From the NCBI RefSeq assembly GCF_000817735.3, contig NZ_JTJC03000001.1:1251336-1315335 (forward strand): a stretch of 64,000 nt of DNA. Reading direction: 5' to 3'. A program made the position numbers and the translations under genes. The stretch is from Scytonema millei VB511283. GTDB lineage: Bacteria > Cyanobacteriota > Cyanobacteriia > Cyanobacteriales > Chroococcidiopsidaceae. Below are positions 7,971-19,730 of this stretch, in pieces. Below the pieces are notes generated by a model that was given only the letters and a program-made list of their open reading frames with translations, searched no databases and was not told where the DNA came from. Position 1 is the stretch's first letter. Each line of letters begins with the position of its first letter.

Positions 7971-10250
7971 GTGCGCGTTCCATTAGATTACTATCGCATC
8001 TTGGGACTACCACCCAATTTTTTTCAGCCGATGAGTGCGGAACAGTTGCAACAAGCTTACCGCGATCGCACCGCGCAGCTGCCGCAACGCGAGTATTCTT
8101 TGACAGCGATCGAGATTCGCAATCAACTCATATCTCTCGCCTATCGAGTCCTGTCCGATCCCCAACAGCGACAGCGCTACGATGCTGAATATCGTGCCTC
8201 TGCCGATGAATTAGCAAATAGTGGGGTGATGAATGGTGCTGCGGATGGCGAATTTGATGAAGAATTGAACGCGCCGTCTGAGGGTTTCGAGCGTAATTTT
8301 GAACTGGAACCTGAAACCGATCGCCTCAGCATTGAAATTATCGACGAGCTGCTGATCGGAGCGCTGATAATTCTGCAAGATGCGGGGGAATGCGAACTGG
8401 TACTGAACTTAGGTCAGTCTTTCCTCAGCAATAGCGATCTCGAAGCAGATAGCGACGCTCAAAGCGATCGCCCTGATATTGTCCTAGCTGTGGCTCTTGC
8501 CTATCTACAACAAGGACGAGAGCAATGGCAGAACGATCGGTATGAAAATGCAGCTGTTTCTCTCCAAGCAGGGTATAGCTTGTTAGAACAAGAAAGGCTA
8601 TTTCCCGATACTGCTGCCGAAATTGCTGCCGATCTAGAAAAACTGCGCCCCTATCGCATTTTAGAATTGGTGTCGCAACCCGAATCTCACATTGCCGAAA
8701 GGCAGCGAGGGTTGCAGCTGTTACAGGATATTTTGCGCGATCGCCAAGGGATTGAAGGTACTGGCAATGATGGTTCGGGTCTGAGTATTGAGGATTTTCT
8801 CGGCTTTATTCAACAACTACGAGACTACCTCACAGCGGCAGAACAACAAAGTCTATTTGAAGCAGAAAGCCAACGTCCTTCAGCAGTAGCAACGTATTTA
8901 GCTGTCTACGCCTCCATTGCCAAGGGGTTTGCGGCACGAATGCCCGCATTGATTCACCAAGCCAAAATCCTGCTGCTGCGGTTGGGAAAACGCCAAGATT
9001 TATATCTAGAACAAGCAATCTGCTCTCTGCTGCTAGGTCAAACAGTAGAAGCAACTGAAGCCCTTCAACACAGTCAAGAACAAGAACCTCTAGCCGTTAT
9101 CCGCAAAAATTCTCAAGGTGCGCCCGATCTTTTACCTGGTTTGTGTCTGTACAGCGAAACGTGGTTACAAACAGAAGTCTTTCCTCACTTTCGCGATTTA
9201 GCGACTCGAACGGCTTCGCTCAAAGACTATTTTGCCGATCCTGGCGTACAGGAATACTTAGAAGCTTTACCAAGCCAGCCTGACTATGCGATCGCAGAAT
9301 ACCAGTTTGTCGCTCCAGCAGACCGCGCTACGGACAGCAACGAGCAGGTAGCAGCCAGAAATGGGCAACGACAGATCGCAGCTAGTGCCGTAACCAGCAG
9401 AGGAGCAGGGGAGCTAGGGGGCAGAGGAGATGAAAACTCCTCTCCAGGAACTGTGGCTGTGTTGTCCAATCCCGAGCCAGTGACGGCAAGCTCAAGTGTT
9501 ACGCAGGCAACTTCTGGGGTGGAAAAAGCTACACCACCTCGCCAGCGCCGCAATTCAAAAAATCGTCCGCCACAGCGAGGGAGTTATGGTAATGGCAAGG
9601 ATCGCCGTAGTGGAGCGCTCGGTTTTGGTTCTCTCAAGATCGGTCGTTTGGCAATACTGTTAGGTGGCGGGACTCTCGGTCTAGCTATCTTGTGGTTTCT
9701 CAGCAGTCAAATCTTCGCCTTATTCCACAGAACCGCGACTCCACCCGCCGCAACTCCACCTATAGTTCAACAGCCGCCTGTTGTCTCAGAACGATTAGTC
9801 GTAGAGTTGAACCAACCGCCTGTAGCAATTCCTCGACCGCAGCCAAAGCCAGCAGCACCAAAACCATTGAATCGGGATACAGCTGCTCCAGTCGTTCAAG
9901 CTTGGCTAGCGGCGAAAGCTGCCGCTTTTGGCTCGGAACACGCGACGGATAAATTAAAGCAAATTCTGGTCGAACCAGCTTTATCTCAGTGGCAAAAGCG
10001 CGTTCAAGACGATCTGCTCAATCGTCGCGTCCGGCAATACAAGCACAGTCTTCAGGTCAATGGCGTGAGAAATGACCCAAAAAACAGCGATCGCGCCCAA
10101 ATAGAAGCGACTGTTGTGGAAGTCGCCCAGATCTACGAGCGAAACCGCCTGAATCGAGCCGCTTCTTATAATGAAAAGCTGCGCGTGCAGTACAACTTAG
10201 TGCGTCAAAATGGTGAATGGCGAATTCAAACTATGAAGGTGCTGAAATAG
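7971..10250 (+). CDS. ftn2: Cell division protein Ftn2/ZipN (ARC6 homologue)
   Basis: Membrane protein that recruits and stabilises the FtsZ ring in cyanobacteria; the plastid homologue is ARC6. Residues about 1-70 form a J-like domain (DYYRILGLPP then AYRVLSDPQQRQRYDAEY) without an HPD catalytic triplet. A long helical region follows, then a Gln/Pro/Ser-rich linker. One membrane segment (about residues 560-585, AILLGGGTLGLAILWFLSS) precedes the periplasmic IMS-type C-terminal domain ending EWRIQTMKVLK. The GTG at 7971 was preferred over the GTG at 7953 because a GGGGAG Shine-Dalgarno element lies at 7958-7963. The linker includes in-frame intergenic-type repeat DNA (9397-9445). Confidence 0.9.
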   Translation: MRVPLDYYRILGLPPNFFQPMSAEQLQQAYRDRTAQLPQREYSLTAIEIRNQLISLAYRVLSDPQQRQRYDAEYRASADELANSGVMNGAADGEFDEELNAPSEGFERNFELEPETDRLSIEIIDELLIGALIILQDAGECELVLNLGQSFLSNSDLEADSDAQSDRPDIVLAVALAYLQQGREQWQNDRYENAAVSLQAGYSLLEQERLFPDTAAEIAADLEKLRPYRILELVSQPESHIAERQRGLQLLQDILRDRQGIEGTGNDGSGLSIEDFLGFIQQLRDYLTAAEQQSLFEAESQRPSAVATYLAVYASIAKGFAARMPALIHQAKILLLRLGKRQDLYLEQAICSLLLGQTVEATEALQHSQEQEPLAVIRKNSQGAPDLLPGLCLYSETWLQTEVFPHFRDLATRTASLKDYFADPGVQEYLEALPSQPDYAIAEYQFVAPADRATDSNEQVAARNGQRQIAASAVTSRGAGELGGRGDENSSPGTVAVLSNPEPVTASSSVTQATSGVEKATPPRQRRNSKNRPPQRGSYGNGKDRRSGALGFGSLKIGRLAILLGGGTLGLAILWFLSSQIFALFHRTATPPAATPPIVQQPPVVSERLVVELNQPPVAIPRPQPKPAAPKPLNRDTAAPVVQAWLAAKAAAFGSEHATDKLKQILVEPALSQWQKRVQDDLLNRRVRQYKHSLQVNGVRNDPKNSDRAQIEATVVEVAQIYERNRLNRAASYNEKLRVQYNLVRQNGEWRIQTMKVLK
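9397..9445 (+). repeat. Low-complexity GGAGCAGGGGAG-type repeat inside ftn2
   Basis: The purine-rich segment resembles the GGGAGCA heptamers found in spacers such as 19517-19540. Here it is read in frame as RGAGELGGRGDEN in the cytosolic linker of Ftn2. It introduces no stop and keeps the frame. Confidence 0.55.
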
Positions 10251-10388
10251 CAATTCTAGCGATTAGCAATTGGCATTTAGCGATTAGGATTGTAACTTGT
10301 GGGGTTAGGGTTTAGCTTCACTTCTCTGTTTACACTCGCACATCGCTCAAATAGCTAGCGGCTAACAGCTAATAGCTAATAGCTCTAT

Positions 10389-11363
10389 ATGACAGAAACT
10401 TTATTTCATGCTTACCTGCCCCTGATTGTGTGGACTAGTTTGGGGCTAATAGTGCTTCGCCTAGTACCGGAGACTTTACCCCACTGGTTGGGTCGCGGTC
10501 TCTACTGGGTGGGAATTCCTTTGGAAATCCTGGCTTTGGCGCGTCAAACCAATTTTTCAGAGCCAGCGGGATTGGCTCCAGGGATTACCTTAGCGGCGAT
10601 TGGCAGTGGGGTGGCGATCGCTTATTTGTGTTTAGTTGGCTTGCAGCAGTTTGCCGCGCGATCGACAAATGCCAACATCTCTGGATTTTTATCTCAGCCG
10701 TGGAACAAGCCATCTTACCAAGGCAGTTTTATTCTAGCTGCGGCGCTAGGAAATACGGGTTTTGTCGGATTGAGCATCGTCCCTACCTTTATCGATCCAG
10801 AGTACTTGAGCTGGATTGTGTTTTTCAGCATCACTCATAACATTGTTGGTGCTTATGGGTTTGGGGTACTGATTGCTAGTTATTTCGGTCGCTCCGAACA
10901 ATCTCATCACTGGTGGATTCATCTGAGAGATGTTTTAACCGTACCGATTCTTTGGGCGTTTGCGATCGGTTATTTCACTCAAGATGTGGCGCTTCCACGT
11001 ATCGTTGAGTCAGGCTTGCAGGGATCGATTGATGTTGTGATTTCCTGCGCTTTTCTATTAATTGGGATGCGGCTGTCTCAATTACCAGGCTGGAAAAGCT
11101 TTCAACAAGGGATCGTTCCAGCTGTAGTGCGAGTCATCGTTATCCCCGGGTTGGTGGGTGTGGCAACAACTTTTGTATTGGGGTTATCGGGCGATCGCCG
11201 TTTGGCAATGGTGTTGATGTCTGGCGTTCCAACTGCTTTTGCCGGACTGATTTTTGCTGAAGAGTACGAACTCGACCGGACGACGATCGCCAGCAGTATT
11301 ATTCTTTCTACTATTCTCTATCTTCTCGTTCTGCCTTTGTGGTTGTATGTGTTTGGGAATTAG
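10389..11363 (+). CDS. AEC-family (auxin efflux carrier-like) membrane transporter
   Basis: Integral membrane protein of 324 aa with about 9-10 hydrophobic segments and the membrane-transport (Mem_trans/AEC) layout of two inverted halves. The conserved glycine- and asparagine-containing segment AALGNTGFVGLSIVP (about 118-132) and the C-terminal MSGVPTAFAGLIFAEEY fit the family. AEC proteins export or exchange organic anions, and cyanobacterial substrates are not known. It starts 138 bp after ftn2; TAGCTAA/TAACAGC heptamers fill that gap (about 10350-10385), so it may have its own promoter. Confidence 0.8.
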   Translation: MTETLFHAYLPLIVWTSLGLIVLRLVPETLPHWLGRGLYWVGIPLEILALARQTNFSEPAGLAPGITLAAIGSGVAIAYLCLVGLQQFAARSTNANISGFLSQPWNKPSYQGSFILAAALGNTGFVGLSIVPTFIDPEYLSWIVFFSITHNIVGAYGFGVLIASYFGRSEQSHHWWIHLRDVLTVPILWAFAIGYFTQDVALPRIVESGLQGSIDVVISCAFLLIGMRLSQLPGWKSFQQGIVPAVVRVIVIPGLVGVATTFVLGLSGDRRLAMVLMSGVPTAFAGLIFAEEYELDRTTIASSIILSTILYLLVLPLWLYVFGN

Positions 11364-11408
11364 GAACTCGATTGCGTACATGACGTTTGTAGGGTCACGC
11401 GCTCTAAA

Positions 11409-11690
11409 TTATTCTGAAACAGTTTCTTCCTGCAATACTCCTAGCACTCGCGCAATATACTCGCTCCGCCATTGTTCCCGCGCCTGCACTACTGGTTCCT
11501 CTGGCTGATATGCTTCAATCTCTGCCAGTGATATAACTTCTTTCGTCGCCAGTAAACGTTCTACAGTATCGAGACGTTCCCGCAAGACAGACACCTCACC
11601 TGTTAACGCGACGATCGCGGACAGTAATTTATCGAGTTGCGGCTCGTCAAAGTAAACGGGGCGTTTGCCCTTGGCTTTTTTCATCCCCAT
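11409..11690 (-). CDS. Small coiled-coil protein of unknown function
   Basis: A 93-aa protein of no recognised family. A basic start (MGMKKAKGKRP) is followed by a predicted coiled coil with leucine spacing, LDKLLSAIVALTGEVSVLRERLDTVERLL, and an acidic C terminus. The ATG at 11690 follows an excellent GGAGG Shine-Dalgarno element that overlaps the stop region of the upstream methyltransferase, so the two are probably translated from one message. An N-terminal extension from a GTG at 11702 is less likely. Confidence 0.65.
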   Translation of the reverse strand: MGMKKAKGKRPVYFDEPQLDKLLSAIVALTGEVSVLRERLDTVERLLATKEVISLAEIEAYQPEEPVVQAREQWRSEYIARVLGVLQEETVSE

Positions 11691-11702
11691 GACTTCCTCC
11701 AC

Positions 11703-12851
11703 TTACTTAGTAGCAGCAACAATAAACCAGCTACCTCGACTACCTCCTCCTTGTTGGGAATTGTCAGCCGCAGTTTTCCAAGCACCATTGGGAACGAAGG
11801 TTTGGATGACTCGATCTGCTGCAAATCCAGCTTCAGTCATAACGGCTGTCAAGTCTAACTCCCGCATGGCACTCCAAAAAGGTTCGTTGTTGTTAGCTGT
11901 TTCCCAGTCGTACATGAAAGCGCTAAAGGCATCCATGTGGCTGTATAAGGGTGCTTCTACGTGGATCGTCATTCCCCCAGGAGCTAACAGGCGATCGCAT
12001 TCTCGCATCACGTTACGGATGGCTGGAAGGGGAATTTCATGCAGCAGGATATGAGAAACAATCAGGTCAAAGGAAGCAGCTTCAAAGTGAGTCCGTTCGG
12101 CATTTTGTTGAGAAAAATGGACTCGTTTGCCTAAAGCTTCTGCCCTAGCGTGAGCGTAGCGTAGCATTGGTGCGCCAATATCGATCGCGTAGACTTCGGC
12201 TTCTGGATAAGCATCGACATAGGGTAAAGTACTGTGACCGACAGAACAACCCAAATCGAGAATTTTTGTGGGTCGAAAGTCGGGATATTTTGGTTTCAGG
12301 TAGTTGTTGACAATTGACAAGCCCATATCATCGTTGAGCGGACCTAACCATCCTGCACCGTAAATATAAACACCGCGATCGTAGGTCGCCCCAGCCGCCA
12401 AATCGTCTGCTGTGTATTCGCTGTGATAGCTACCAGGCATACAGTGGATATCGACAGCAGTTTGGTAAACAGGAATTTTGAAATCGGGGTCGAGGGTCAG
12501 CGTACCTAATTGGCGATCGCTCTGTTTTGCCCGTTCGATCAGTTCTGGTAGTTGTCGTTCTACACTGGTATTGACCGCATCCCACAACATTTCCTGGTTG
12601 ATGCGCCGCAAGGCACTCCACCAACGATAATGAGGGTGTCGTTGCATAGCGGTGCGGATTTCGTGGCGGTTTTGAGGCGATCGCTGGTGTTCTCGTTCAA
12701 ATTGGGGTTTGACAACTTGCTCGTATACTCTTTTATTGCCAGGGCTGAGATTTTTAACGATGTGCAGTTTCAGGCTTTTTACAAAGTTTTGTCGTGCCAA
12801 CTCATCATGAGTGGCTTGCGGTAGCATCGAGTGTTGGAATTGCCGATCCAT
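11703..12851 (-). CDS. Class I SAM-dependent methyltransferase
   Basis: The 382-aa protein has a unique helical N-terminal region of about 190 residues followed by a Rossmann methyltransferase domain. Motif I is ILDLGCSVGHST and the acidic residue of motif II is in AEVYAIDIGAP. Motif IV lies around SFDLIVSHILLHEIP. The start at 12851 (MDRQFQHSM) has AGAGGTGG about 5 nt upstream. The substrate is not predictable. The small coiled-coil gene follows after 12 bp. Confidence 0.8.
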   Translation of the reverse strand: MDRQFQHSMLPQATHDELARQNFVKSLKLHIVKNLSPGNKRVYEQVVKPQFEREHQRSPQNRHEIRTAMQRHPHYRWWSALRRINQEMLWDAVNTSVERQLPELIERAKQSDRQLGTLTLDPDFKIPVYQTAVDIHCMPGSYHSEYTADDLAAGATYDRGVYIYGAGWLGPLNDDMGLSIVNNYLKPKYPDFRPTKILDLGCSVGHSTLPYVDAYPEAEVYAIDIGAPMLRYAHARAEALGKRVHFSQQNAERTHFEAASFDLIVSHILLHEIPLPAIRNVMRECDRLLAPGGMTIHVEAPLYSHMDAFSAFMYDWETANNNEPFWSAMRELDLTAVMTEAGFAADRVIQTFVPNGAWKTAADNSQQGGGSRGSWFIVAATK

Positions 12852-13035
12852 GTTTCCACCTCTTGAATAAGTCAAAAGTCAGAAGTCAAAAGTCAATAGT
12901 TCTGCGATTCTCCGATCTGCTTGCAAAGGGGGCAATTTGGATTGACGTATAGCGATTTTACAGGCATATCATAAAGATCTACCTGCTCGATGGCAGTGTT
13001 TTCGGAAAGTATTGCTAATTGCTAATTGTTAGTTG

Positions 13036-14316
13036 CTAATCGCCAATCATTTTTAGGTACTTAGCAACGGTTTGTACGTCTTTGTCACCGCGTCCCGAGC
13101 AGTTAATGACAATGCGGGGGCTACCTTCTAGTTGCGGACAAAGGATGTCGAGATAGGCGATCGCGTGGGCGGTTTCTAGAGCGGGAATAATCCCTTCTAA
13201 CTGCGAGAGACGCTGCAATCCTGCGATCGCTTCCTCATCGGTAATGCTGTAATATTCTGCCCTACCAATCTCTTTTAAAAAAGAATGCTCTGGACCCACA
13301 CCAGGATAATCTAGTCCCGCACTGATCGAGTGTGCCTCAATCACCTGTCCGTCTTCGTCTTGCAACAAGTAACTCATGGCTCCATGCAGTACGCCAACTC
13401 TACCTTTGGTTAAAGTCGCGGCATGTTTTTCCGTAGTGACTCCTTCTCCTGCGGCTTCAACACCAATGAGCCTGACGGTTGGCTCGTTGACAAATTCGTG
13501 GAACAGTCCCATAGCGTTAGAACCGCCACCTACACAAGCTAGCAAAATATCTGGTAAGCCACCCCATTTTTCCATTGCTTGGACGCGGGTTTCTTGACCG
13601 ATCGCGGCTTGAAAGTCTCGGACAATTGTTGGGTAAGGATGGGGACCAGCTACAGAACCGAGAATGTAATGGGTCGTTTCTACGTTTGTCACCCAGTCGC
13701 GAATTGCTTCCGAAGTGGCATCCTTAAGCGTCCCCGTGCCAGCTGCTACGGGTTGTACTTCTGCCCCCATCAAGCGCATCCGAAACACGTTGAGGCTTTG
13801 GCGTTCCATGTCTTGTACGCCCATGTAGATGACGCATTTTAGCCCAAACCGAGCGCAGACGGTAGCTGTAGCAACGCCGTGCTGTCCTGCTCCTGTCTCG
13901 GCAATGATGCGTTGTTTGCCCATCCGCTTCGCCAGCAAAACTTGTGCTAAGGCGTTGTTAATCTTGTGAGCGCCCGTATGATTTAAATCTTCTCGTTTGA
14001 GGTAGATTTGCGCCCCCGTGCCATCTGGACGGGCGTAGTGTGCTGTGAGGCGTTCGGCAAAGTAGAGGGGGGTAGGTCGTCCTACGTAGTCACGGAGGAG
14101 ATTTTGTAGTTCTTGTTGAAAGTCTGAGTCGTGTCGATATTTTTGATATGCTGCTTCTAACTCGCTGAGGGCAGGCATCAGCGTTTCCGGTACGTATTTT
14201 CCGCCAAAACGTCCAAATCGTCCGAAAGAGTCAGGACGTTGTGTAGATGGTTGGGAGTTGGGGGAGATCGGTGTAAGGGTCACGATACCTGCGGAGAATG
14301 ACGATACTCCCATCAT
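13036..14316 (-). CDS. trpB: Tryptophan synthase beta chain
   Basis: PLP enzyme that joins indole and L-serine to make L-tryptophan, as the beta half of the alpha2-beta2 tryptophan synthase. It is 426 aa and full length. The PLP lysine is K118 in HTGAHKINN, the catalytic Glu is in [11 protein letters not shown], and the phosphate-binding loop is [10 protein letters not shown]. The C-terminal [10 protein letters not shown] motif is also present. There is an N-terminal extension of about 28 residues before [13 protein letters not shown]. trpA is not adjacent. Two ATG codons occur in tandem at the start. Confidence 0.96.
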   Translation of the reverse strand: MMGVSSFSAGIVTLTPISPNSQPSTQRPDSFGRFGRFGGKYVPETLMPALSELEAAYQKYRHDSDFQQELQNLLRDYVGRPTPLYFAERLTAHYARPDGTGAQIYLKREDLNHTGAHKINNALAQVLLAKRMGKQRIIAETGAGQHGVATATVCARFGLKCVIYMGVQDMERQSLNVFRMRLMGAEVQPVAAGTGTLKDATSEAIRDWVTNVETTHYILGSVAGPHPYPTIVRDFQAAIGQETRVQAMEKWGGLPDILLACVGGGSNAMGLFHEFVNEPTVRLIGVEAAGEGVTTEKHAATLTKGRVGVLHGAMSYLLQDEDGQVIEAHSISAGLDYPGVGPEHSFLKEIGRAEYYSITDEEAIAGLQRLSQLEGIIPALETAHAIAYLDILCPQLEGSPRIVINCSGRGDKDVQTVAKYLKMIGD

Positions 14317-14349
14317 TATATAAGTTTGAGGAAATAGGTTTAAGGATCG

Positions 14350-15114
14350 CTAAGAAGAAGAGGGCAATAACGTCAACAATAAAGTATAAGCTCCCGCACC
14401 GAGGGCAAATGCCCAAAAACGGCTTTCTCTTTCGACTGGTAGTTCTTCCTTCAAGACATTGAGAATAATTCCACCAGCAAGGAAAGCAAACATAACTGCG
14501 ATCGCCGTGCGGTCAACTCCCATACCGCTACTACCAAGCGTCCACCCAACAATCACCGCTGTTGCTAATACCCAGCGACCAATACCGTTATAAATATACT
14601 TATGATGTTCTCGCAAGCCGTAATCGTTGACTGCAAAATGCAATGCCATTGCTAGAGCAAATTGCAGCATCCCAATCGCATCATTATCATCGCGATTGAG
14701 CAGTAAGTAGCCAATGAGGGTATTGTAAAAACCGTAAACAATGATGTGCAACCAGAAGACGCTTGTTGCCGTTACATCTCCTCTGCTCTCTTTGCGGTTG
14801 TCACGACGTGATGCGATCGCTGCCCGATCCAAACCATAAAATACCGCTAAACCCAAAAGCGCGACTACGTAAATATGGTATCTCCAAAAAGCCAGCCATC
14901 CACCTACAACTTCTCGAATGACTGCTTGTGCTTCGCCTAATTCTGGCAAAATATGAACGAATACATAAGCCATCGAAGCCCCACTGCTGGCAGACAACCA
15001 GATGCTACGCGGAGTCGCGCTCAGAAATCGCAGCCTACCAGCAAATAATTGCACTAATGCTAGTGCAACTGCCACAATCAGGGAAAGCTCGAACAGAAAT
15101 CCAGGTAAGAGCAT
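14350..15114 (-). CDS. ZIP-like integral membrane protein
   Basis: Polytopic protein of 254 aa with seven to eight hydrophobic segments. The motif AYVFVHILPELGEA in an early membrane segment and HFAVNDYGLREHH later resemble the His-containing metal-binding segments of ZIP divalent-metal transporters. The C-terminal AFLAGGIILNVLKEELP resembles the ZIP ending. Similarity is at motif level only, so metal transport is inferred. It precedes trpB by 33 bp on the same strand and may be co-transcribed with it. Confidence 0.55.
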   Translation of the reverse strand: MLLPGFLFELSLIVAVALALVQLFAGRLRFLSATPRSIWLSASSGASMAYVFVHILPELGEAQAVIREVVGGWLAFWRYHIYVVALLGLAVFYGLDRAAIASRRDNRKESRGDVTATSVFWLHIIVYGFYNTLIGYLLLNRDDNDAIGMLQFALAMALHFAVNDYGLREHHKYIYNGIGRWVLATAVIVGWTLGSSGMGVDRTAIAVMFAFLAGGIILNVLKEELPVERESRFWAFALGAGAYTLLLTLLPSSS

Positions 15115-15378
15115 TATTCACGATTGATGATTGGCGAGCGGTAGCGATGCCTGATGAGCGTACCTCCCCGTTTGCAAACTAATCTTATCTGGCTATAACG
15201 ATTTACTCTATACCTTAGAACATATCTGCAACTAAATATATAGCAATGTGTATCAATTCGGGCTGAGCCAGTGACTTATCGTTGTAGCGGTTAACTGTTA
15301 ACTGTTAAGCGTCACAAACTCTATGGGCGATCGCGCCGACTGGCGCACCGCGTAAGGGTCTCTTACCGAGCGCTCAGT

Positions 15379-16596
15379 TCAAGCACTAATCTGCGGTCGC
15401 TGTTCGTGACACACAATAAAATGATTCTTGCTATCAATCTCAATTGTTCCTTCCGCCTGTAATTTGCCTAACATGCGCGTGATCGTAACTCTGGTGGTCG
15501 AGCAAGCAGCAGCAAGATCGCTATGAGTTAGACGAATGCCCAAACGAATACCTCGCTCCGTAGGTTGACCGATTTGCTTGGCTAACAATAATAACAAGTG
15601 ATGCAAGCGGCTCTTGGCATGGCGCTTGCCAGAAATCGCTAAAAGAGCCGTTGTTTGCTGTAGCCGTTGGTTAACTTTGGGTAATAATTTTTGCGAGAGA
15701 TCGGGATCTGCGGCTAACTCTGACCAAGAAAAACAAGTTAATTCAACTTCAGTTAATGCTGTGGCTTCACAAAGTCCGAAAGCTTCTATATCTAATGCAC
15801 TAAACGGCGAACCTGCTCCTGCCAAACCCAGTAACACCTCTTCGCCAGTCTCGCAGGCTATTGCCAGCTTGACAATCCCGCGACACACCAGCCAAACGGT
15901 CTCCGGTCTGAGTCGGATCGTTTCCCCTTTCAAATAAATCTGTTTTTGACTCAGATCTAGCTCGTCGATGGATACATCTACGTTTTGGTTGTGTGGGTCA
16001 ATCTTGTCAGATAGATACAAATGTCGATTGGGATCGCCAATCTCGCGCAGCGATAGCAGGATAGTCTTTGGCTGACCTGTTTGCTCGCAGTTAGACAGAC
16101 TTGCCACAACTGCAACTTTTACAGGCTGGCGATCGCGGGGACAAAGGTGCATCGTCCATTCCTGCGATTCTGCCATGCCTTGTAATTCATTAAATTTGTA
16201 CCAAAAGATTTCCCGGTTTTCGGCATTGAGAAAAGTAGTCAGCGGTTTTCCACTTAAAAAACGCTGCGATACATTTAAAAGCTTAGCAGTCGCCTGGTTT
16301 GCCTCTCGAATCGTACCTGAGAGATCGACGATCGCATAGCTATCCGGTGCCAGCTCAAATAAATCTTTGTAGCGCCTGCGTTCTTCCTCTAAGGTTCTAC
16401 GCATAGCTAAAAGTTCTGCGTTCTGCCGATGTAATTCTTCTAAGGTGACTTGAATCTCTTCCGAAGCAACACCAAGTTCTTTAAGTGCTGTAGGTAAAAG
16501 TCCTGGTTGAAGCTGCGGACAATCTATATCATGAAGCAGTAGATCCAACCGTCCTTGCATGGACTGGATTTGCTGGACGAAATTATCTGTCAACAT
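15379..16596 (-). CDS. PAS domain-containing Crp/Fnr-type transcription regulator
   Basis: A 405-aa protein with an unusual order. An N-terminal helical/coiled-coil part (about 40-80, with QNAELLAMRRTLEEERR) is followed by a PAS domain (about 77-190, LFELAPDSYAIVDLSGTI). A cyclic-nucleotide-binding-like beta-barrel (about 215-310) and a winged helix-turn-helix follow (about 335-395, LTHSDLAAACSTTRVTITRML). The barrel lacks an obvious phosphate-binding cassette for cAMP, so the ligand or signal may come through PAS instead. It has no close partner gene, and three CATCTAT units sit 100-160 bp upstream. Confidence 0.8.
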   Translation of the reverse strand: MLTDNFVQQIQSMQGRLDLLLHDIDCPQLQPGLLPTALKELGVASEEIQVTLEELHRQNAELLAMRRTLEEERRRYKDLFELAPDSYAIVDLSGTIREANQATAKLLNVSQRFLSGKPLTTFLNAENREIFWYKFNELQGMAESQEWTMHLCPRDRQPVKVAVVASLSNCEQTGQPKTILLSLREIGDPNRHLYLSDKIDPHNQNVDVSIDELDLSQKQIYLKGETIRLRPETVWLVCRGIVKLAIACETGEEVLLGLAGAGSPFSALDIEAFGLCEATALTEVELTCFSWSELAADPDLSQKLLPKVNQRLQQTTALLAISGKRHAKSRLHHLLLLLAKQIGQPTERGIRLGIRLTHSDLAAACSTTRVTITRMLGKLQAEGTIEIDSKNHFIVCHEQRPQISA

Positions 16597-16698
16597 GCAC
16601 TCTACCTCTACACGAAATTGTTAGCGAGCGACGATTGGCGGTCAATGAGTCAGTGTGTCATTGCTTTGCTTCAGAGTGACAGATCCCCAAGATAACGA

Positions 16699-16753
16699 CA
16701 TCTATCAAAAGGTAAGTACATCTATTCAGATCGAGTCATCTATAAAAAGGTAG
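16699..16753. promoter_or_regulatory. Triplicated CATCTAT element upstream of the PAS-Crp regulator
   Basis: CATCTAT occurs at 16699, 16719 and 16737. The first and third copies extend to CATCTAT-C/A-AAAAGGTA. Centre-to-centre distances are 20 and 18 bp, near two helical turns, which would suit binding of repeated protein units on one DNA face. It lies upstream of the divergent-free start of the regulator gene and may be an autoregulatory site. Confidence 0.35.
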
Positions 16754-16805
16754 AATTATTTTCCCTTTACTCTCCATTTCCTTACTTTTCGTGGCTCTCT
16801 TAGCT

Positions 16806-16922
16806 TCCGACTCCCGTACGGGCGGGTTTTAAGCGAAGATTTCTTGCCGCAACTCTCGCTCTTTCGCCAAACCCGCCCCTACGACTCCCGACTCCCGTAC
16901 GGGCGGGTTTCCAAACCCGCCC

Positions 16923-16926
<4 letters not shown>
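16806..16926. repeat. Interspersed repeat (GGGCGGGTTT/AAACCCGCCCC with GACTCCCG units)
   Basis: Two copies of CTCCCGTACGGGCGGGTTT and two of AAACCCGCCCCTACGACTCC occur side by side and can pair as hairpins. The last unit runs into the end of the GH31 gene and supplies its stop codon (16923-16925). The same family is found in frame inside that gene near 17970-18075. Confidence 0.85.
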
Positions 16927-19427
<2,501 letters not shown>

Positions 19428-19730
19428 ACACCTTTCCCCAAATCGCGCATTTACAGCAGGAATTCTATCTCCACAGTCAATTTTTCCGTATCTATACAAA
19501 CGTAGATTTCTTTCTGAGGGAGCAGGGAGCAGGGAGCAGGAGAGACAAGGGGGACAAGGAAGTAGAAAGCAAGCTGATTTAGAGCATTTTGACTTTTAAC
19601 TTTTGATTGATTTGCCTGGGGTCGCTAAATTAGAGTAAAGTAAACAAATGTAAAAAAACGCGACTTAATTATAATAATTCTTACGACAGTAGCGATTTTG
19701 AGACTCCGATCCACAACTTATTAATTGCCC
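19428..19730. repeat. Spacer with (GGGAGCA)n repeat
   Basis: The region between the divergent GH31 and psb32 genes holds no gene. At 19517-19540 AGGGAGC is repeated three times, followed by GGGGGACAAGG, a unit also amplified at 35926-36003. Promoters for both flanking genes are expected here. Confidence 0.75.
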
